Source: Verrucomicrobiota bacterium
GTDB taxonomy: Bacteria > Verrucomicrobiota > Kiritimatiellia > Kiritimatiellales > Tichowtungiaceae
Reading direction: 5' to 3'
Length of the DNA: 50,996 nt
Assembly (NCBI GenBank): GCA_030153935.1
Contig: JASKKX010000002.1
Coordinates: forward strand, 1-50,996
A program made the position numbers and the translations under genes. Shown one piece after another: positions 18,812-28,987 of this stretch (positions are counted from its first letter, which is position 1; every line of letters begins with the position of its first letter). A model generated the notes under the pieces. The model made no database searches. It worked only from the letters and a program-made list of their open reading frames with translations, and was not told where the DNA came from.

Positions 18812-18817
18812 CGGCTT

Positions 18818-19273
18818 CTATTTGACGACAACAACCGGGCAGGAGACGTGATCCACAATCTGCTGCCGCTGACGGGTCAGCAGATCGCGGGTGGCGCGGT
18901 TCGACTGAAATCCGCCCAGGGCGATCAGATCCACCTGCCGTGCTTCCACCTCCCGGGGAACCACCTCTTCACTGTTGCCCGCGACAATCACGTCTTCAAT
19001 CACAAGGTGTCTGCGCAGGGCCCGCTCGCGCACTTCGGCGATATTCCGTTCTGAACTGTTTTGAAGTTCCTTCTCAAATTCATCCATCTCCATATTGGAG
19101 AGAATTTTCACGTTGAGTAGCTGACGCAGCGTTTCGGTTTCCACCACGGCCATGGCCGTCAGCTTTGCCTGAACAGTACAGGCCAGTGCAATGGCGAAAT
19201 CGGCGGCACGAAACGAGGTTTCGGTCCCGTCGACCAGAACCAGAATATGCTTCACAGGGGTTGTCTTATCCAT
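18818..19273 (-). CDS. Universal stress protein family (UspA-like)
   Basis: HILVLVDGTETSFRAADFAIALA...VDLIALGG...CPVVVVK. Confidence 0.85.
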   Translation of the reverse strand: MDKTTPVKHILVLVDGTETSFRAADFAIALACTVQAKLTAMAVVETETLRQLLNVKILSNMEMDEFEKELQNSSERNIAEVRERALRRHLVIEDVIVAGNSEEVVPREVEARQVDLIALGGFQSNRATRDLLTRQRQQIVDHVSCPVVVVK

Positions 19274-19913
19274 GGCTTGCTCCTTCTTCCCGTTCGGTCT
19301 CGAGGCGTTGCCGGATCATCTTATGGATGACAAAGTCTTCGCGTTCGCGCTCTTCGAGGCTTGATGTGATGTAATGAATGGTTTCATGGAAATCCGGAAT
19401 AAACATCTTGGAAAGTGCATTGCAGCGGCGCTGGGTTTTGCGCAGCTCACGTGACAGGCGCAGCACGGAGTTTTCCAGCTCGGCCAATTCGGCCAGCTGC
19501 GCCAGTACTTCAGTGAAACGCTTCATCGCTGTATCTGCATTTGCCGAGGTTCCGCCGATACCGAACCGGGCACCGGCCGGTTTCGTCTGTGCCGTCGCCT
19601 TGGGAATCCGTATCCCCGCCAGATTCTGATCTTCGATTTCGAGCGGTGCATCCGCCAGCACGGCAAGTGCGGCCCGGTCGAGGGCCTCCGAACCGACATC
19701 CAGTGTCGCCGCACGCAGCGCCGCATGGGCGGACGCCAGCGTGGCAGCCATCACCCGTTCGGCTTCGCGCGCGCGACCGAGCCGGCTCATCAGCTCGTAG
19801 ATCAGGATCTGTCGTTTCTGATCGAGCAGTTCAAACCCTTCCTCGGCGAATTCAAGCTGGCGCTTCAATGACAGAAAATTCGATTTAGTCGGCGCTATAT
19901 TCAGTTTGGCCAT
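19266..19913 (-). CDS. V/A-type ATP synthase subunit D
   Basis: MAKLNIAPTKSNFLSLKRQLEFAEEGFELLDQKRQILIYEL; start corrected from ORF-track M at 20129. Confidence 0.92.
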   Translation of the reverse strand: MAKLNIAPTKSNFLSLKRQLEFAEEGFELLDQKRQILIYELMSRLGRAREAERVMAATLASAHAALRAATLDVGSEALDRAALAVLADAPLEIEDQNLAGIRIPKATAQTKPAGARFGIGGTSANADTAMKRFTEVLAQLAELAELENSVLRLSRELRKTQRRCNALSKMFIPDFHETIHYITSSLEEREREDFVIHKMIRQRLETEREEGASHG

Positions 19914-19929
19914 GATTTCCGTCCGTGTT

Positions 19930-21381
19930 TTATACTTCTTTTTCTTCTTCTTTCCGTTTGGGTTCGGCGACTCCGTCCGCGACAGGCCGGTAATGCGCTT
20001 CCAGCAGTGCTGCGCTGAGTCGCTGCAGCTCGCTGCGCGGCAGCAGAGAAAGTATTTCCCAGCCCAGATCAAGCGTGGTGTCAATGCTCCGGTTTTCGTA
20101 CTCCCCCTGGTTGAGAAACCGTTGTTCAAAGGCTTCGCCGAATTTCATATAGAGCTTGTCGATTTCTCCCAGTTCCTCTTCCCCGACCACATCGGCCAGC
20201 CCGCGCACGCGTTTAACCCGCGCGTAACAGGCAAACAGCTGGCTCGCCAGCGCCGGATGGTCCTCACGGGTGTAGCCTTTCCCCACCCCGTCTTTCATCA
20301 GGCGGGAAAGACTCGGCAGTCCGGCGATCGGCGGATAGACCGAGCGCTGGAACAGGTCGCGATCCAATACGATCTGACCTTCCGTAATATAACCGGTCAG
20401 ATCCGGAACCGGATGACTGATGTCGTCGGACGGCATCGTCAGGATCGCCATCTGCGTGATTGACCCGTTGGAATCCTCAATCCGGCCCGCCCGTTCATAC
20501 AGGCTGGCGAGGTCGGAATAGAGATAGCCGGGATACCCCTTGCGGCCCGGAATCTCGCCACGGGCCGTACCGATTTCACGCAGGCTTTCACAATAGTTGG
20601 TCATGTCGGTCAACAGCACGAGAACATGCCGTCCGCAATCAAACGCCAGATGCTCAGCCATCGTCAATGCACAGCGCGGCGTGAACAGACGCTCCACACT
20701 GGGCGCATCCGCCAGCGACAGGAACATCACCACGCGTGCAAGTACACCCGATTCCTCGAAATTACGGATGAAATACTGTGCCACATCGTGCTTCACACCC
20801 ATTGCGCCGAAGACAATTGAAAAATCGGCATTCTCCTCGAGCAGTCGCGCCTGCCGGACAATCTGAGCCGACACGCGATCGTGCGGCAGACCGTTTCCGG
20901 AGAAAACCGGCAGTTTCTGGCCCCGAACAAGCGCGTTCATGCCGTCGATGGCCGAAATGCCGGTCTGAATGAACTCGCGCGGGTAGCGACGTGCGTCCGG
21001 ATTGATCGGCATCCCATTGATGTCACGCCGATCGGAGGAGAGCGGCGGCGGTCCGCCGTCGACCGGGCGTCCGAGTCCGTCAAAGACACGGCCGAGCATG
21101 TGGCGTGAAACCGGCAGCCGGAAACTTTCGCCCAGAAAGCGCGTTTTCAGAGTCCGGTTCGACAGCCCGGTCGTCCCTTCCAGCACCTGAACCACCGCCT
21201 GCTGGTCGGACACGTCCAGCACGCGCCCGAAACGCAGCTGTCCGTCTGCATCCATGATTTCGACGATCTCGTCGCAGCCGACATCGCGGATGCGTTCAAC
21301 GATCACCAGCGGACCATCGATCCTCTCCGATCCAACATACTGCAGGCCGTGATCCTCTATTTCAAAGCGAAAATCCTCCAT
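19930..21381 (-). CDS. V/A-type ATP synthase subunit B
   Basis: [47 protein letters not shown]. Confidence 0.95.
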   Translation of the reverse strand: MEDFRFEIEDHGLQYVGSERIDGPLVIVERIRDVGCDEIVEIMDADGQLRFGRVLDVSDQQAVVQVLEGTTGLSNRTLKTRFLGESFRLPVSRHMLGRVFDGLGRPVDGGPPPLSSDRRDINGMPINPDARRYPREFIQTGISAIDGMNALVRGQKLPVFSGNGLPHDRVSAQIVRQARLLEENADFSIVFGAMGVKHDVAQYFIRNFEESGVLARVVMFLSLADAPSVERLFTPRCALTMAEHLAFDCGRHVLVLLTDMTNYCESLREIGTARGEIPGRKGYPGYLYSDLASLYERAGRIEDSNGSITQMAILTMPSDDISHPVPDLTGYITEGQIVLDRDLFQRSVYPPIAGLPSLSRLMKDGVGKGYTREDHPALASQLFACYARVKRVRGLADVVGEEELGEIDKLYMKFGEAFEQRFLNQGEYENRSIDTTLDLGWEILSLLPRSELQRLSAALLEAHYRPVADGVAEPKRKEEEKEV

Positions 21382-21383
21382 CT

Positions 21384-23171
21384 CTAGGATCCTTTCCCTT
21401 CATATTCCTTAGCCAATGCATCCAGCTCGCTGTTCATCTCCGTCTCCAAGGTCCCGATCGCCTCAAGTTCATCATTGCCGAAAGATGACTTTGCACGGAC
21501 GATCTGCTGGATACAGGGGAGCTGCTGCAGCTTTACAAGCGGGGCTCCGGCCTGAATCAGATCGCTCCCGCGCCGGTAGAGAGTCAGGATCATCCGCAGA
21601 ATCGCCATCTGCCGTTCCGGGGAACAGTACATATCCTTTTCATCAAACGCGCTCTGGGTCAGGAATCCGTTTTTCAGAATCTCCGCCAGGAACAGAATCA
21701 GCCGCTGCGAGTCGGGCAGAACATCGGGACCGACGAGTTTAACAATCTGCTGCAGACGCTCTTCGCGCTGCAGAACCTTCAGCGCCTCGGTGCGCAGTTC
21801 GCCCCAGTCGGCGGCGCGTTTGCCCCACCATTCGGCAATGTCTTCGACGTATTCCGAATAGGAGCGCAGCCAGTGGATCGACGGATAGTGGCGCGCATTG
21901 GCCAGTTCGCTGTCGAGCGCCCAGAAACATCGGATAAACCGGCGCGTATGCTGGGTGACGGGTTCGGAGAAATCGCCGCCCGGCGGGCTGACTGCGCCGA
22001 CAATACTGATTGACCCCCGTTCGCCGCTGAGGGTGGTGACCGCTCCGCCGCGTTCATAAAACTGTGCCAGCCGGGTGGGCAGTGTGGCAGGGAAGCCCTC
22101 TTCCGCCGGCATCTCTTCGAGACGCGCAGACAGCTCGCGCAGTGCTTCCGCCCAGCGGCTGGTGGAATCGGCAAACACAGCGACATTGCGCCCCTGATCG
22201 CGGTAATATTCAGCCAGCGTAATCCCTGTGTAGATCGACACTTCGCGCGCCGCAACCGGCATGTTTGACGTGTTTGCAATGAGAATGGTCCGCTCCATCA
22301 GCGGCCGTCCGGAACGCGGATCCTTGAGTTCGGGAAACTCGCGCAGAACCTCTGTCATTTCGTTGCCGCGCTCGCCGCAGCCGATGTAGACGATCAGATC
22401 GGCGTCGGACCATTTGGCGAGCTGATGCTGTGTAACGGTCTTCCCGGTGCCGAAGCCGCCGGGAATGGCGGCGGTGCCGCCTTTGCCGAGAGGAAAGAAC
22501 GTATCAATAATCCGCTGCCCGGTGATCAGCGGCTCCGTAATGCGAATCCGTTCGCGAATGGGTCGGGCCTGACGCACCGGCCATTTCTGGAGCAGTGTCA
22601 GTTTTCGTGGTCCGTCGGGCGTATCGAGTTCGGCAATGGAATCAAGCAGGGTATATTCCCCTTCTGCAGCCACTGAGCGGACAACTCCCGCGACGCCGGG
22701 CGGAATCATAATCAGATGCTCTACCAGTGCGGTTTCATCCACCGCTCCGAGCACCGCGCCGGCCGAAACTGTATCGCCGGCTTTCACGCGCGGATGAAAG
22801 AGCCAGCGCTTGGACGTATCGAGGGCATCCACTTTTTCGCCGCGCCGGATCCACGCGCCGCTGCGCGCCCGGATACCCGGCAGCGGGCGCTGAATGCCGT
22901 CGTAGATATTGCCGACGAGTCCCGGGCCGAGCCATACGGAAAGCGGCGCGCCTGTTCGGCGGATCGGCGCGCCCGGCTTCATCATGGTGGTGTCTTCATA
23001 GACCTGGATCGTGGCCCGGTCGCCCTGCAGCCGGACCACTTCACCTGCGAGACCCGCGTCCCCCACCTGCACCATTTCGTACATCTGCGCATCCCGCATC
23101 CCGGACGCAGTGACGATCGGGCCGCTGATGCGAGTCACCACGGCGGCGACGGGTTTGGTTTCGACGGTCAT
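21384..23171 (-). CDS. V/A-type ATP synthase subunit A (catalytic)
   Basis: [18 protein letters not shown]-loop, [15 protein letters not shown]. Confidence 0.96.
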   Translation of the reverse strand: MTVETKPVAAVVTRISGPIVTASGMRDAQMYEMVQVGDAGLAGEVVRLQGDRATIQVYEDTTMMKPGAPIRRTGAPLSVWLGPGLVGNIYDGIQRPLPGIRARSGAWIRRGEKVDALDTSKRWLFHPRVKAGDTVSAGAVLGAVDETALVEHLIMIPPGVAGVVRSVAAEGEYTLLDSIAELDTPDGPRKLTLLQKWPVRQARPIRERIRITEPLITGQRIIDTFFPLGKGGTAAIPGGFGTGKTVTQHQLAKWSDADLIVYIGCGERGNEMTEVLREFPELKDPRSGRPLMERTILIANTSNMPVAAREVSIYTGITLAEYYRDQGRNVAVFADSTSRWAEALRELSARLEEMPAEEGFPATLPTRLAQFYERGGAVTTLSGERGSISIVGAVSPPGGDFSEPVTQHTRRFIRCFWALDSELANARHYPSIHWLRSYSEYVEDIAEWWGKRAADWGELRTEALKVLQREERLQQIVKLVGPDVLPDSQRLILFLAEILKNGFLTQSAFDEKDMYCSPERQMAILRMILTLYRRGSDLIQAGAPLVKLQQLPCIQQIVRAKSSFGNDELEAIGTLETEMNSELDALAKEYEGKGS

Positions 23172-23824
23172 GACGCGCTCCCTTCTGATTCCTCCGGTTC
23201 GACCAGCGCGGTACGTACAGCAATCTCTCTACGCATCACCGGCCACAGGCGTTCCAGTCGTGCGGTCAGCCGGTTGTCCCAGACCTCTCCCCCATCACTT
23301 CCATACACGATCGGGCCGGCATCGCGGCTTTCCGGGTCACCGGTCAGCTCCAGTTCAAGATCAGGACGACCGGTCAGGTGCCGAATCGAGTTGATTTCAT
23401 CGTCGCCAAGCAGAGGAAGATCGTTTTTCGGCAGAGTAATGGAAAACCGAACGCCGGACATGCCGCGAATGGCAGCGGCAGCGAGGTTGATGACAACCTG
23501 GCGGTAATCCAGCTCTTCCCGCGAAAGCAGCTGCCGGCAGGCCTCATCATGAATTGACTGCAGCAGAGACTCAATCCGGTCCGCATGCAGGCGGCCGATT
23601 TCAACCGGCAGGCCTGCCAGAATCATATCGGTACGGCGCTGGGCTTCGGTACGTGCAAGGTCGAGCTGCCGGGCGCTCCATTCACTGATTTCCGCGGCGG
23701 ACGCTGCAGTGATTTCCGCGGCTTCCTTCCGGGCGTGCTGCAGGGCCCGCTCCGCCTGGCGGCGTGCATCGGTCAGGATTTCCTCCCGCAGCATCTCCTG
23801 CGAATGCTGTAGATTGTCTGCCAT
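23168..23824 (-). CDS. V/A-type ATP synthase subunit E
   Basis: Coiled-coil N-terminus and position between F and A subunit genes. Confidence 0.75.
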   Translation of the reverse strand: MADNLQHSQEMLREEILTDARRQAERALQHARKEAAEITAASAAEISEWSARQLDLARTEAQRRTDMILAGLPVEIGRLHADRIESLLQSIHDEACRQLLSREELDYRQVVINLAAAAIRGMSGVRFSITLPKNDLPLLGDDEINSIRHLTGRPDLELELTGDPESRDAGPIVYGSDGGEVWDNRLTARLERLWPVMRREIAVRTALVEPEESEGSAS

Positions 23825-24147
23825 TATGTTTTCTCCTCCTGTCCGATGCGGATGCCCACGGCTTCCTGAACCAGCTGCTGGAGCGTTTTGCGTCCCGGCA
23901 TGGGGCCGTCCGGTCCCGGAATTTCGGCAATCAGAGGGCGCGAACGGTTTGCCCGGATGTCATCGACAAGCGGGCGGATCTCCGCAGCAACCAGATCGGT
24001 AAGGATCAGAATCCCAATTCCCGGATTTTCCGCCGTCCGCCGGACCGCCTGTTCCGCTTCTGCTGCGGTTTCCACGGCTTCGCCGTCGATGCCGGCCAGC
24101 CGGAATCCGCGGACGGTGTCTTCATCGGCGATGCAATGGAATTTCAT
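23824..24147 (-). CDS. V/A-type ATP synthase subunit F
   Basis: IADEDTVRGFRLAGIDGEAV...GILILTDLVAAEI. Confidence 0.85.
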   Translation of the reverse strand: MKFHCIADEDTVRGFRLAGIDGEAVETAAEAEQAVRRTAENPGIGILILTDLVAAEIRPLVDDIRANRSRPLIAEIPGPDGPMPGRKTLQQLVQEAVGIRIGQEEKT

Positions 24148-24161
24148 GACGGTTCCCCCGG

Positions 24162-24482
24162 TTAAATTTTCTGCACAAGCATAATTGCGATGGCAAATCC
24201 AAGCACCGCCAGCCCTTCGGCCAGCGCCACAAACAGCAGGCTGCGGGTGAGCAGCTCCGGTTTCTCAGCCGCTGCACCCATCGCCGCCGCGCCGATACGG
24301 CCGACCGCCATCCCGGAGCCGATTACGCTTAATCCCATTGTAATGCCGGCGGCAAGTGCCAGACCGATGGTCCGGTTCGAGTCGTCGGCCGTGACGATTG
24401 CCGGTGTCTCCGCCAGTGCCGATGCGGCCGATGCCAACACCCCCATGAGAACCAGCGAGATTGTTTTATAACGCCTTTTCAT
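24162..24482 (-). CDS. V/A-type ATP synthase subunit K (c-type rotor subunit)
   Basis: Glycine-rich TM hairpin GLSVIGSGMAVGRIGAAAMGA...FVALAEGLAVLGFAIA; MKRRYKT start chosen. Confidence 0.88.
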   Translation of the reverse strand: MKRRYKTISLVLMGVLASAASALAETPAIVTADDSNRTIGLALAAGITMGLSVIGSGMAVGRIGAAAMGAAAEKPELLTRSLLFVALAEGLAVLGFAIAIMLVQKI

Positions 24483-24536
24483 ACTAGCCTTCCTTTCCTT
24501 CGCTTGCCGGGCGGACTCCGCACCGGTCATGGATAT

Positions 24537-26528
24537 TCAGTCCTCCTGCCCTTCGCGGGCCGCGCCGAGGCGGAACGGCATGAAGACCTGTCCGTCACCG
24601 GAAAAAAATTTGCTGAAAAATTCATAATATTCCAACCGCAGGGCCTGCACCGAAGCGATGATCCCTTCCAGCAGAATCGCGACGAGATTGCCGGCGATAA
24701 TGACCAGCACACTGAACAGATCGCCGCCGGCCAGTTTTTTCACTTCAGCCGCCATAACAAAGGTCGCCATGAGAATCGCGGCATGGCTCATGGCATATGC
24801 CGCCAGACGTACAAAGCTGATGGTATTGGCCATGTAGCCGAGCACGGCTTCAAATGCCTCGACACAGGACTCCATAACCGCCTCGAAAAGATTCTGCTTC
24901 GGCGCACCGGATTGAGCGCGACGGTTTTTAAGGGTACAGGCAACAGGTTCCTTCAGTACCCAGACGGTCAGCGGCAGCGCCACCACCAGGATCAGCATCA
25001 TCCCCACCAGTCCGCGTTGCTTCAGAGCGGCATATTTCAGCATCAGCGCCAGAACGCCCCAGTAAAACAGTGCCCCGGCCACCCCGAATTTGTCGAAAAA
25101 GCCGCCCGCAAAATCCCGTTTCCGGAAACGGTTGACCATGTTGAGAACCAGACCGATACTGATGATAAACACACCGATACCGATGGCTGCACGCATCAGG
25201 CTCGTCGGGTCGCCTTCCAGCGGATCGTGCCACAGAGCATATTTTCTGAACGACTCCAACCCGAAAAAACTGCCGTAAATCAGGCCGAAAACCATGCTTG
25301 ACGCTCCCGCCAGCAGGATCAGTACGCCGAGGTCGCGCACTTTACGGGTATGTCCCGTCCGCCAGGCGGCGAGACCGCCGAGCACCAGCACGGCGCCGTG
25401 TCCCACGTCGCCGAACATCATACCGAACATCAGCATAAAGGTAATCGCCACAAACAGCGTCGGTTCCAGTTCGCGATAGCCGGGAACGCCGTATCCGGTG
25501 GTGAGCATCTCAAACGGACGCAGCAGGCGGGGATGCCGCAGCAGTACCGGGATTTCTGCGTCCGGCACATCAGCCGGGGAACTGAATTCGATGACGCAAC
25601 GCCCGCCGGTGAGTTCCCTGAGCCGCTGCTCGACCGCCGGCAGTTCGGCGGCCGGAACCCAGCCCGTCATCAGAACGGTTGCCGTTGTGTGCGGAAAGCT
25701 TTCCTGGGCAGCCAGTATTCGCATTTCAATGTCAACGGCCTGTTCCATCTCGTCCAGTACCGGCGCTGCGGATTTGGCCAGTTCAGCCAGGCGGGACCGG
25801 GTCTGCTTCAATTCCTCCGCCAGCTGCGCCTGTTTCCGGCTTCCTTCCTCGGCAATCCGTGCCGGAGTCCGACCTTCCGGCACGGAAACGCTTTCATGCT
25901 GAAAACCCGTCTGTTCCAGTGCGGTATTCAGTGCGTAACGTCCTTTGCGGCTGGTGACAGCCACCAGCGTCTGTGGCCCCGAGCCGCCCGGCAGCGGCAG
26001 CAGAACCACGTTTTCACCCGTTTTTTTCCGGAGAGCTTCCAGATTATCCGGCGGCAGCCGTCCCAATGCGAAATGAAGGAACGTGCTTTCACCCAGCTGG
26101 TCGAACGGGATATCCACGTTGCGGTAAGCTTCCATCTGCTCGACCAGTGAAGCGACCTGTCCCCACTGCTGCTGCAATGTCTCCTGTTTTTCAAGCAGAA
26201 CACCGGTACGCTGTTCAAGTGCGAGCAGCGTCTTCTCGATCTCCGCAAGAGTTAAAACCTTCATTTCGGGCGACGGCCCGCCGGAAAGGGGAAGTTCGAG
26301 ACGGCGACGCAGGTCGGCAATGCGGGCACGCACGGCTTCCCCGCGGGCGCGTTCAGCCGTGTGATCCGGGGGGGCAAGCGGCGCCGTATCCGGCCCGGGC
26401 CGGGTTCGCACGAGCTGCACCGCCCCCAATTCGCCCAGACCGCGCAGCACGGTGCGTTCGTCCCGCTGAAGAACCACCGCACTCAGCCGCAACATGGGGG
26501 CCGGGCTAAACATGAACGGCCTCCGCAA
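24537..26528 (-). CDS. V/A-type ATP synthase subunit I
   Basis: 663 aa; soluble N-terminus and multi-TM C-terminus with MFGMMFGDVGHGAVLVL, SFVRLAAYAMSHAAI. Confidence 0.93.
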   Translation of the reverse strand: MRRPFMFSPAPMLRLSAVVLQRDERTVLRGLGELGAVQLVRTRPGPDTAPLAPPDHTAERARGEAVRARIADLRRRLELPLSGGPSPEMKVLTLAEIEKTLLALEQRTGVLLEKQETLQQQWGQVASLVEQMEAYRNVDIPFDQLGESTFLHFALGRLPPDNLEALRKKTGENVVLLPLPGGSGPQTLVAVTSRKGRYALNTALEQTGFQHESVSVPEGRTPARIAEEGSRKQAQLAEELKQTRSRLAELAKSAAPVLDEMEQAVDIEMRILAAQESFPHTTATVLMTGWVPAAELPAVEQRLRELTGGRCVIEFSSPADVPDAEIPVLLRHPRLLRPFEMLTTGYGVPGYRELEPTLFVAITFMLMFGMMFGDVGHGAVLVLGGLAAWRTGHTRKVRDLGVLILLAGASSMVFGLIYGSFFGLESFRKYALWHDPLEGDPTSLMRAAIGIGVFIISIGLVLNMVNRFRKRDFAGGFFDKFGVAGALFYWGVLALMLKYAALKQRGLVGMMLILVVALPLTVWVLKEPVACTLKNRRAQSGAPKQNLFEAVMESCVEAFEAVLGYMANTISFVRLAAYAMSHAAILMATFVMAAEVKKLAGGDLFSVLVIIAGNLVAILLEGIIASVQALRLEYYEFFSKFFSGDGQVFMPFRLGAAREGQED

Positions 26529-27540
26529 CAGTTCGGGGAATCAGCCGCGCACGCAGCGCACCGGGCTTGGCACCGGTCCGGATGCCTTCGCACAAGGTGA
26601 TCAGATTAGCCAGTTCCACGCGGCGCAGAATCGTATAGCCGATCACGGCACCCATTCCCATATGTCCCTGCCGAAAGGCCCGGTTGGCCAGTCGCAGCAG
26701 CCGGTTCCACGCCAGAATTTCCAGCTCTGCCGGATCGGCCGTTTTGGGTCGCGCATCGATCACCCGGCCAGCCGCTATGCCGGCAGCCGTTTCGCAGTCA
26801 GGGGCGGCCAGCAGGGCAGCAAAACGGTTGCGGGTCAGCACCCCGCCGCGCACATACAGTCCGATCAGTGTTTCCGGTTTCAAGTCGTAATTGAATCGGC
26901 CCCGCACCGCCAGCATGAGATGGAAAATGCCGACCTCCTGCCGGACGGCGTTCAGAATCGGCAGACGGTCCTCTCCGGCGATTCCCTGCGCCCGGAAGAT
27001 CAGCTCACTGAAATAAGCGTTGTCGAGAGCTGCTTCTGCAAAAAAGGTTTCGGGCAGGGTGCGGCAGGTTTCATCGACGGCCTGAAGACGCTTACACAAA
27101 ACCGGATTCGGAATCTGTGCAAAAAAAGTGTCGATCGACTCAGCCGCAACAAATTTCGCCGCATCGAGAGCCAGATCGTCCGGCAGCGAAATCAGGTGCC
27201 GGCGGAGAACTTCAAGTCGGGTATGAGTGGATCGTCCGCGAGCCAGCACCTTGAGATCTTCAACCTGAAACCGGACACGCAGCCACGGTAAAAGTGCCCG
27301 GCGATCCTCTGCCACACCCCCGGAGAGCCGGTTCAATTCGTTTAGAAAATCAAGGACCATCCGACGCTGAAGATCAAAGGCGGAGGAAATGGATTCATCA
27401 GGATACAAGGTACGGGACAGTTCCTGTACAGTACGGACACGAGACAGTTCATCCAATCGGCCGGCTTCCGCCAGCCGGCTGCGCCGGCCGTGCAGCATGG
27501 CCGCGAGGAAATTTTTCTCCATAGGGACGGGCTGCGTCAT
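26506..27540 (-). CDS. V/A-type ATP synthase subunit C-like protein
   Basis: Operon position and NPVLCKRLQAVDETCR...NAYFSELIFRA, consistent with V-type subunit C/AC39. Confidence 0.7.
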   Translation of the reverse strand: MTQPVPMEKNFLAAMLHGRRSRLAEAGRLDELSRVRTVQELSRTLYPDESISSAFDLQRRMVLDFLNELNRLSGGVAEDRRALLPWLRVRFQVEDLKVLARGRSTHTRLEVLRRHLISLPDDLALDAAKFVAAESIDTFFAQIPNPVLCKRLQAVDETCRTLPETFFAEAALDNAYFSELIFRAQGIAGEDRLPILNAVRQEVGIFHLMLAVRGRFNYDLKPETLIGLYVRGGVLTRNRFAALLAAPDCETAAGIAAGRVIDARPKTADPAELEILAWNRLLRLANRAFRQGHMGMGAVIGYTILRRVELANLITLCEGIRTGAKPGALRARLIPRTVAEAVHV

Positions 27541-27554
27541 TTCTGAAAGACCCT

Positions 27555-27887
27555 TTAACCGGTTTGATTTTTTCCTGCTACACAATCCACCACAGCAGCT
27601 ACAGCAAAACGGCGCAGCTGATCGTCGATCAGCACGCTGGATTCCATCTCCTGTACTGCACGTGCCAATTGCGCTGCTTTTTTGTCTTCAGCTGCTTTCA
27701 CAGCATTTTCAATCAACTCATCTGCTGTCCGGCGGACCTCAGTTCGGGCCTGTTCATCATTGGCCCTGGCCTGTCGCCGCGCTTCGCTGAGAAGACGTTC
27801 CGCTTCTGTCCGGGCCTCCTGGAGAATCTGCTTGGCTTCATTCTCCGCCTCCATGACCTGGTGTATGACATCCTGCATTCCACGCAC
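27555..27887 (-). CDS. Small coiled-coil protein, probable V/A-ATPase peripheral stalk subunit (G/H-like)
   Basis: VIHQVMEAENEAKQILQEARTEAERLLSEARRQA heptad-rich; first structural gene of the ATPase operon. Confidence 0.65.
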   Translation of the reverse strand: MRGMQDVIHQVMEAENEAKQILQEARTEAERLLSEARRQARANDEQARTEVRRTADELIENAVKAAEDKKAAQLARAVQEMESSVLIDDQLRRFAVAAVVDCVAGKNQTG

Positions 27888-27922
27888 TCCTGCGGTTTTT
27901 GCAAATTCCGTTCTGACCGGCC

Positions 27923-28375
27923 CTATTCCTCGCTGTCGATGATATCCAGGATTTCCCGGGCGGTTTTGGCCTCGATGATTTTCCGATAAAAGCCCGGGAT
28001 CATCAGCAGACGACTGATCTCGGCCAGCGCCTGAATGTGCGGCCCGGGATCATTGTTCGTTGCGAGAAGCATAAGAACGAGATGGACCGGCTCATTATCT
28101 ACAGCATCGAATTCGATTCCCCCGGACGACACGCCCAGCGCTGCGACCAGCTTGGGGATCGAGGGGTGCTTCCCGTGGGGAATTGCGATCCCCTTGCCGA
28201 TTCCGGTGGTACCCTGTTCCTCCCGCCACCGGAGGGCTTCAAGAGCACCGGATCGATCGGTCAGGCGTCCATTCCGGACGAGAAGATCAACCATCTCTTC
28301 GAAGCATTCTTCCTTATCAATGCTCTCCAGCCCTACCTTGATTACGGATTCATCAAGCAAATCGTGTATTCTCAT
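27923..28375 (-). CDS. PTS IIA domain protein (PtsN/fructose-type)
   Basis: MRIHDLLDESVIKVGL...TTGIGKGIAIPHGKHPSI with the phosphoacceptor His context. Confidence 0.85.
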   Translation of the reverse strand: MRIHDLLDESVIKVGLESIDKEECFEEMVDLLVRNGRLTDRSGALEALRWREEQGTTGIGKGIAIPHGKHPSIPKLVAALGVSSGGIEFDAVDNEPVHLVLMLLATNNDPGPHIQALAEISRLLMIPGFYRKIIEAKTAREILDIIDSEE

Positions 28376-28521
28376 CGCCCCTCCGTACTTTGTACTGAAC
28401 ATTCCTGCGCCATTATTGCGCAAGATGCTTTAATAATCTGCAATCTACTCTGTTAAGATGACTCTATGCAAGTGTATAGCATCGGTTTGTGGAGGAAAGC
28501 ACCCCCTTCTGAGCCATCCGC

Positions 28522-28740
28522 TTACCGGCGGAGCAGACCGAACGACAGCAGGCAGACGACACCGACGAACAGAACCATGACCGGTCCCGAAGGAAGGTCG
28601 AGCGGATAACTTAAAGCCAGGCCGCTCAAAACGCAGATCGCGCAGAGCACACTGAAAACCATCATGCCCTGCCGCAACTCCCGGAAAAAGCGCAAGGCGG
28701 TCATGCGCCAGGTAAGCAGCAAAACAAACCCGAACTCGAC
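28522..28740 (-). pseudogene. C-terminal remnant of an ABC-3 type metal transporter permease
   Basis: ALRFFRELRQGMMVFSVLCAICVLSGLALSYPLDLPSGPVMVLFVG resembles ZnuB/MntB C-terminus; no intact upstream frame. Confidence 0.55.
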
Positions 28741-28987
28741 CCGGATGCCCCTGCAACCGCGCAAATTCCTCATCAGAACAGACCGGCTGCATCCGTGAAT
28801 AAATCGGTTCAGCATATCCGGGGGTACGCGCCAGAAAAACCAGCCCGCCGGACAACCAGATTACCGCCGATCTCTTCCGGCGCAAAGATTCGCGCCGTGC
28901 CATCCACGAAGACAGTCTGATACAGCCTTGCCGTTTTGCACAGCGCATATCGGTTGACAGCGCTTTTATCTCGGTATCGGTTTTTGA

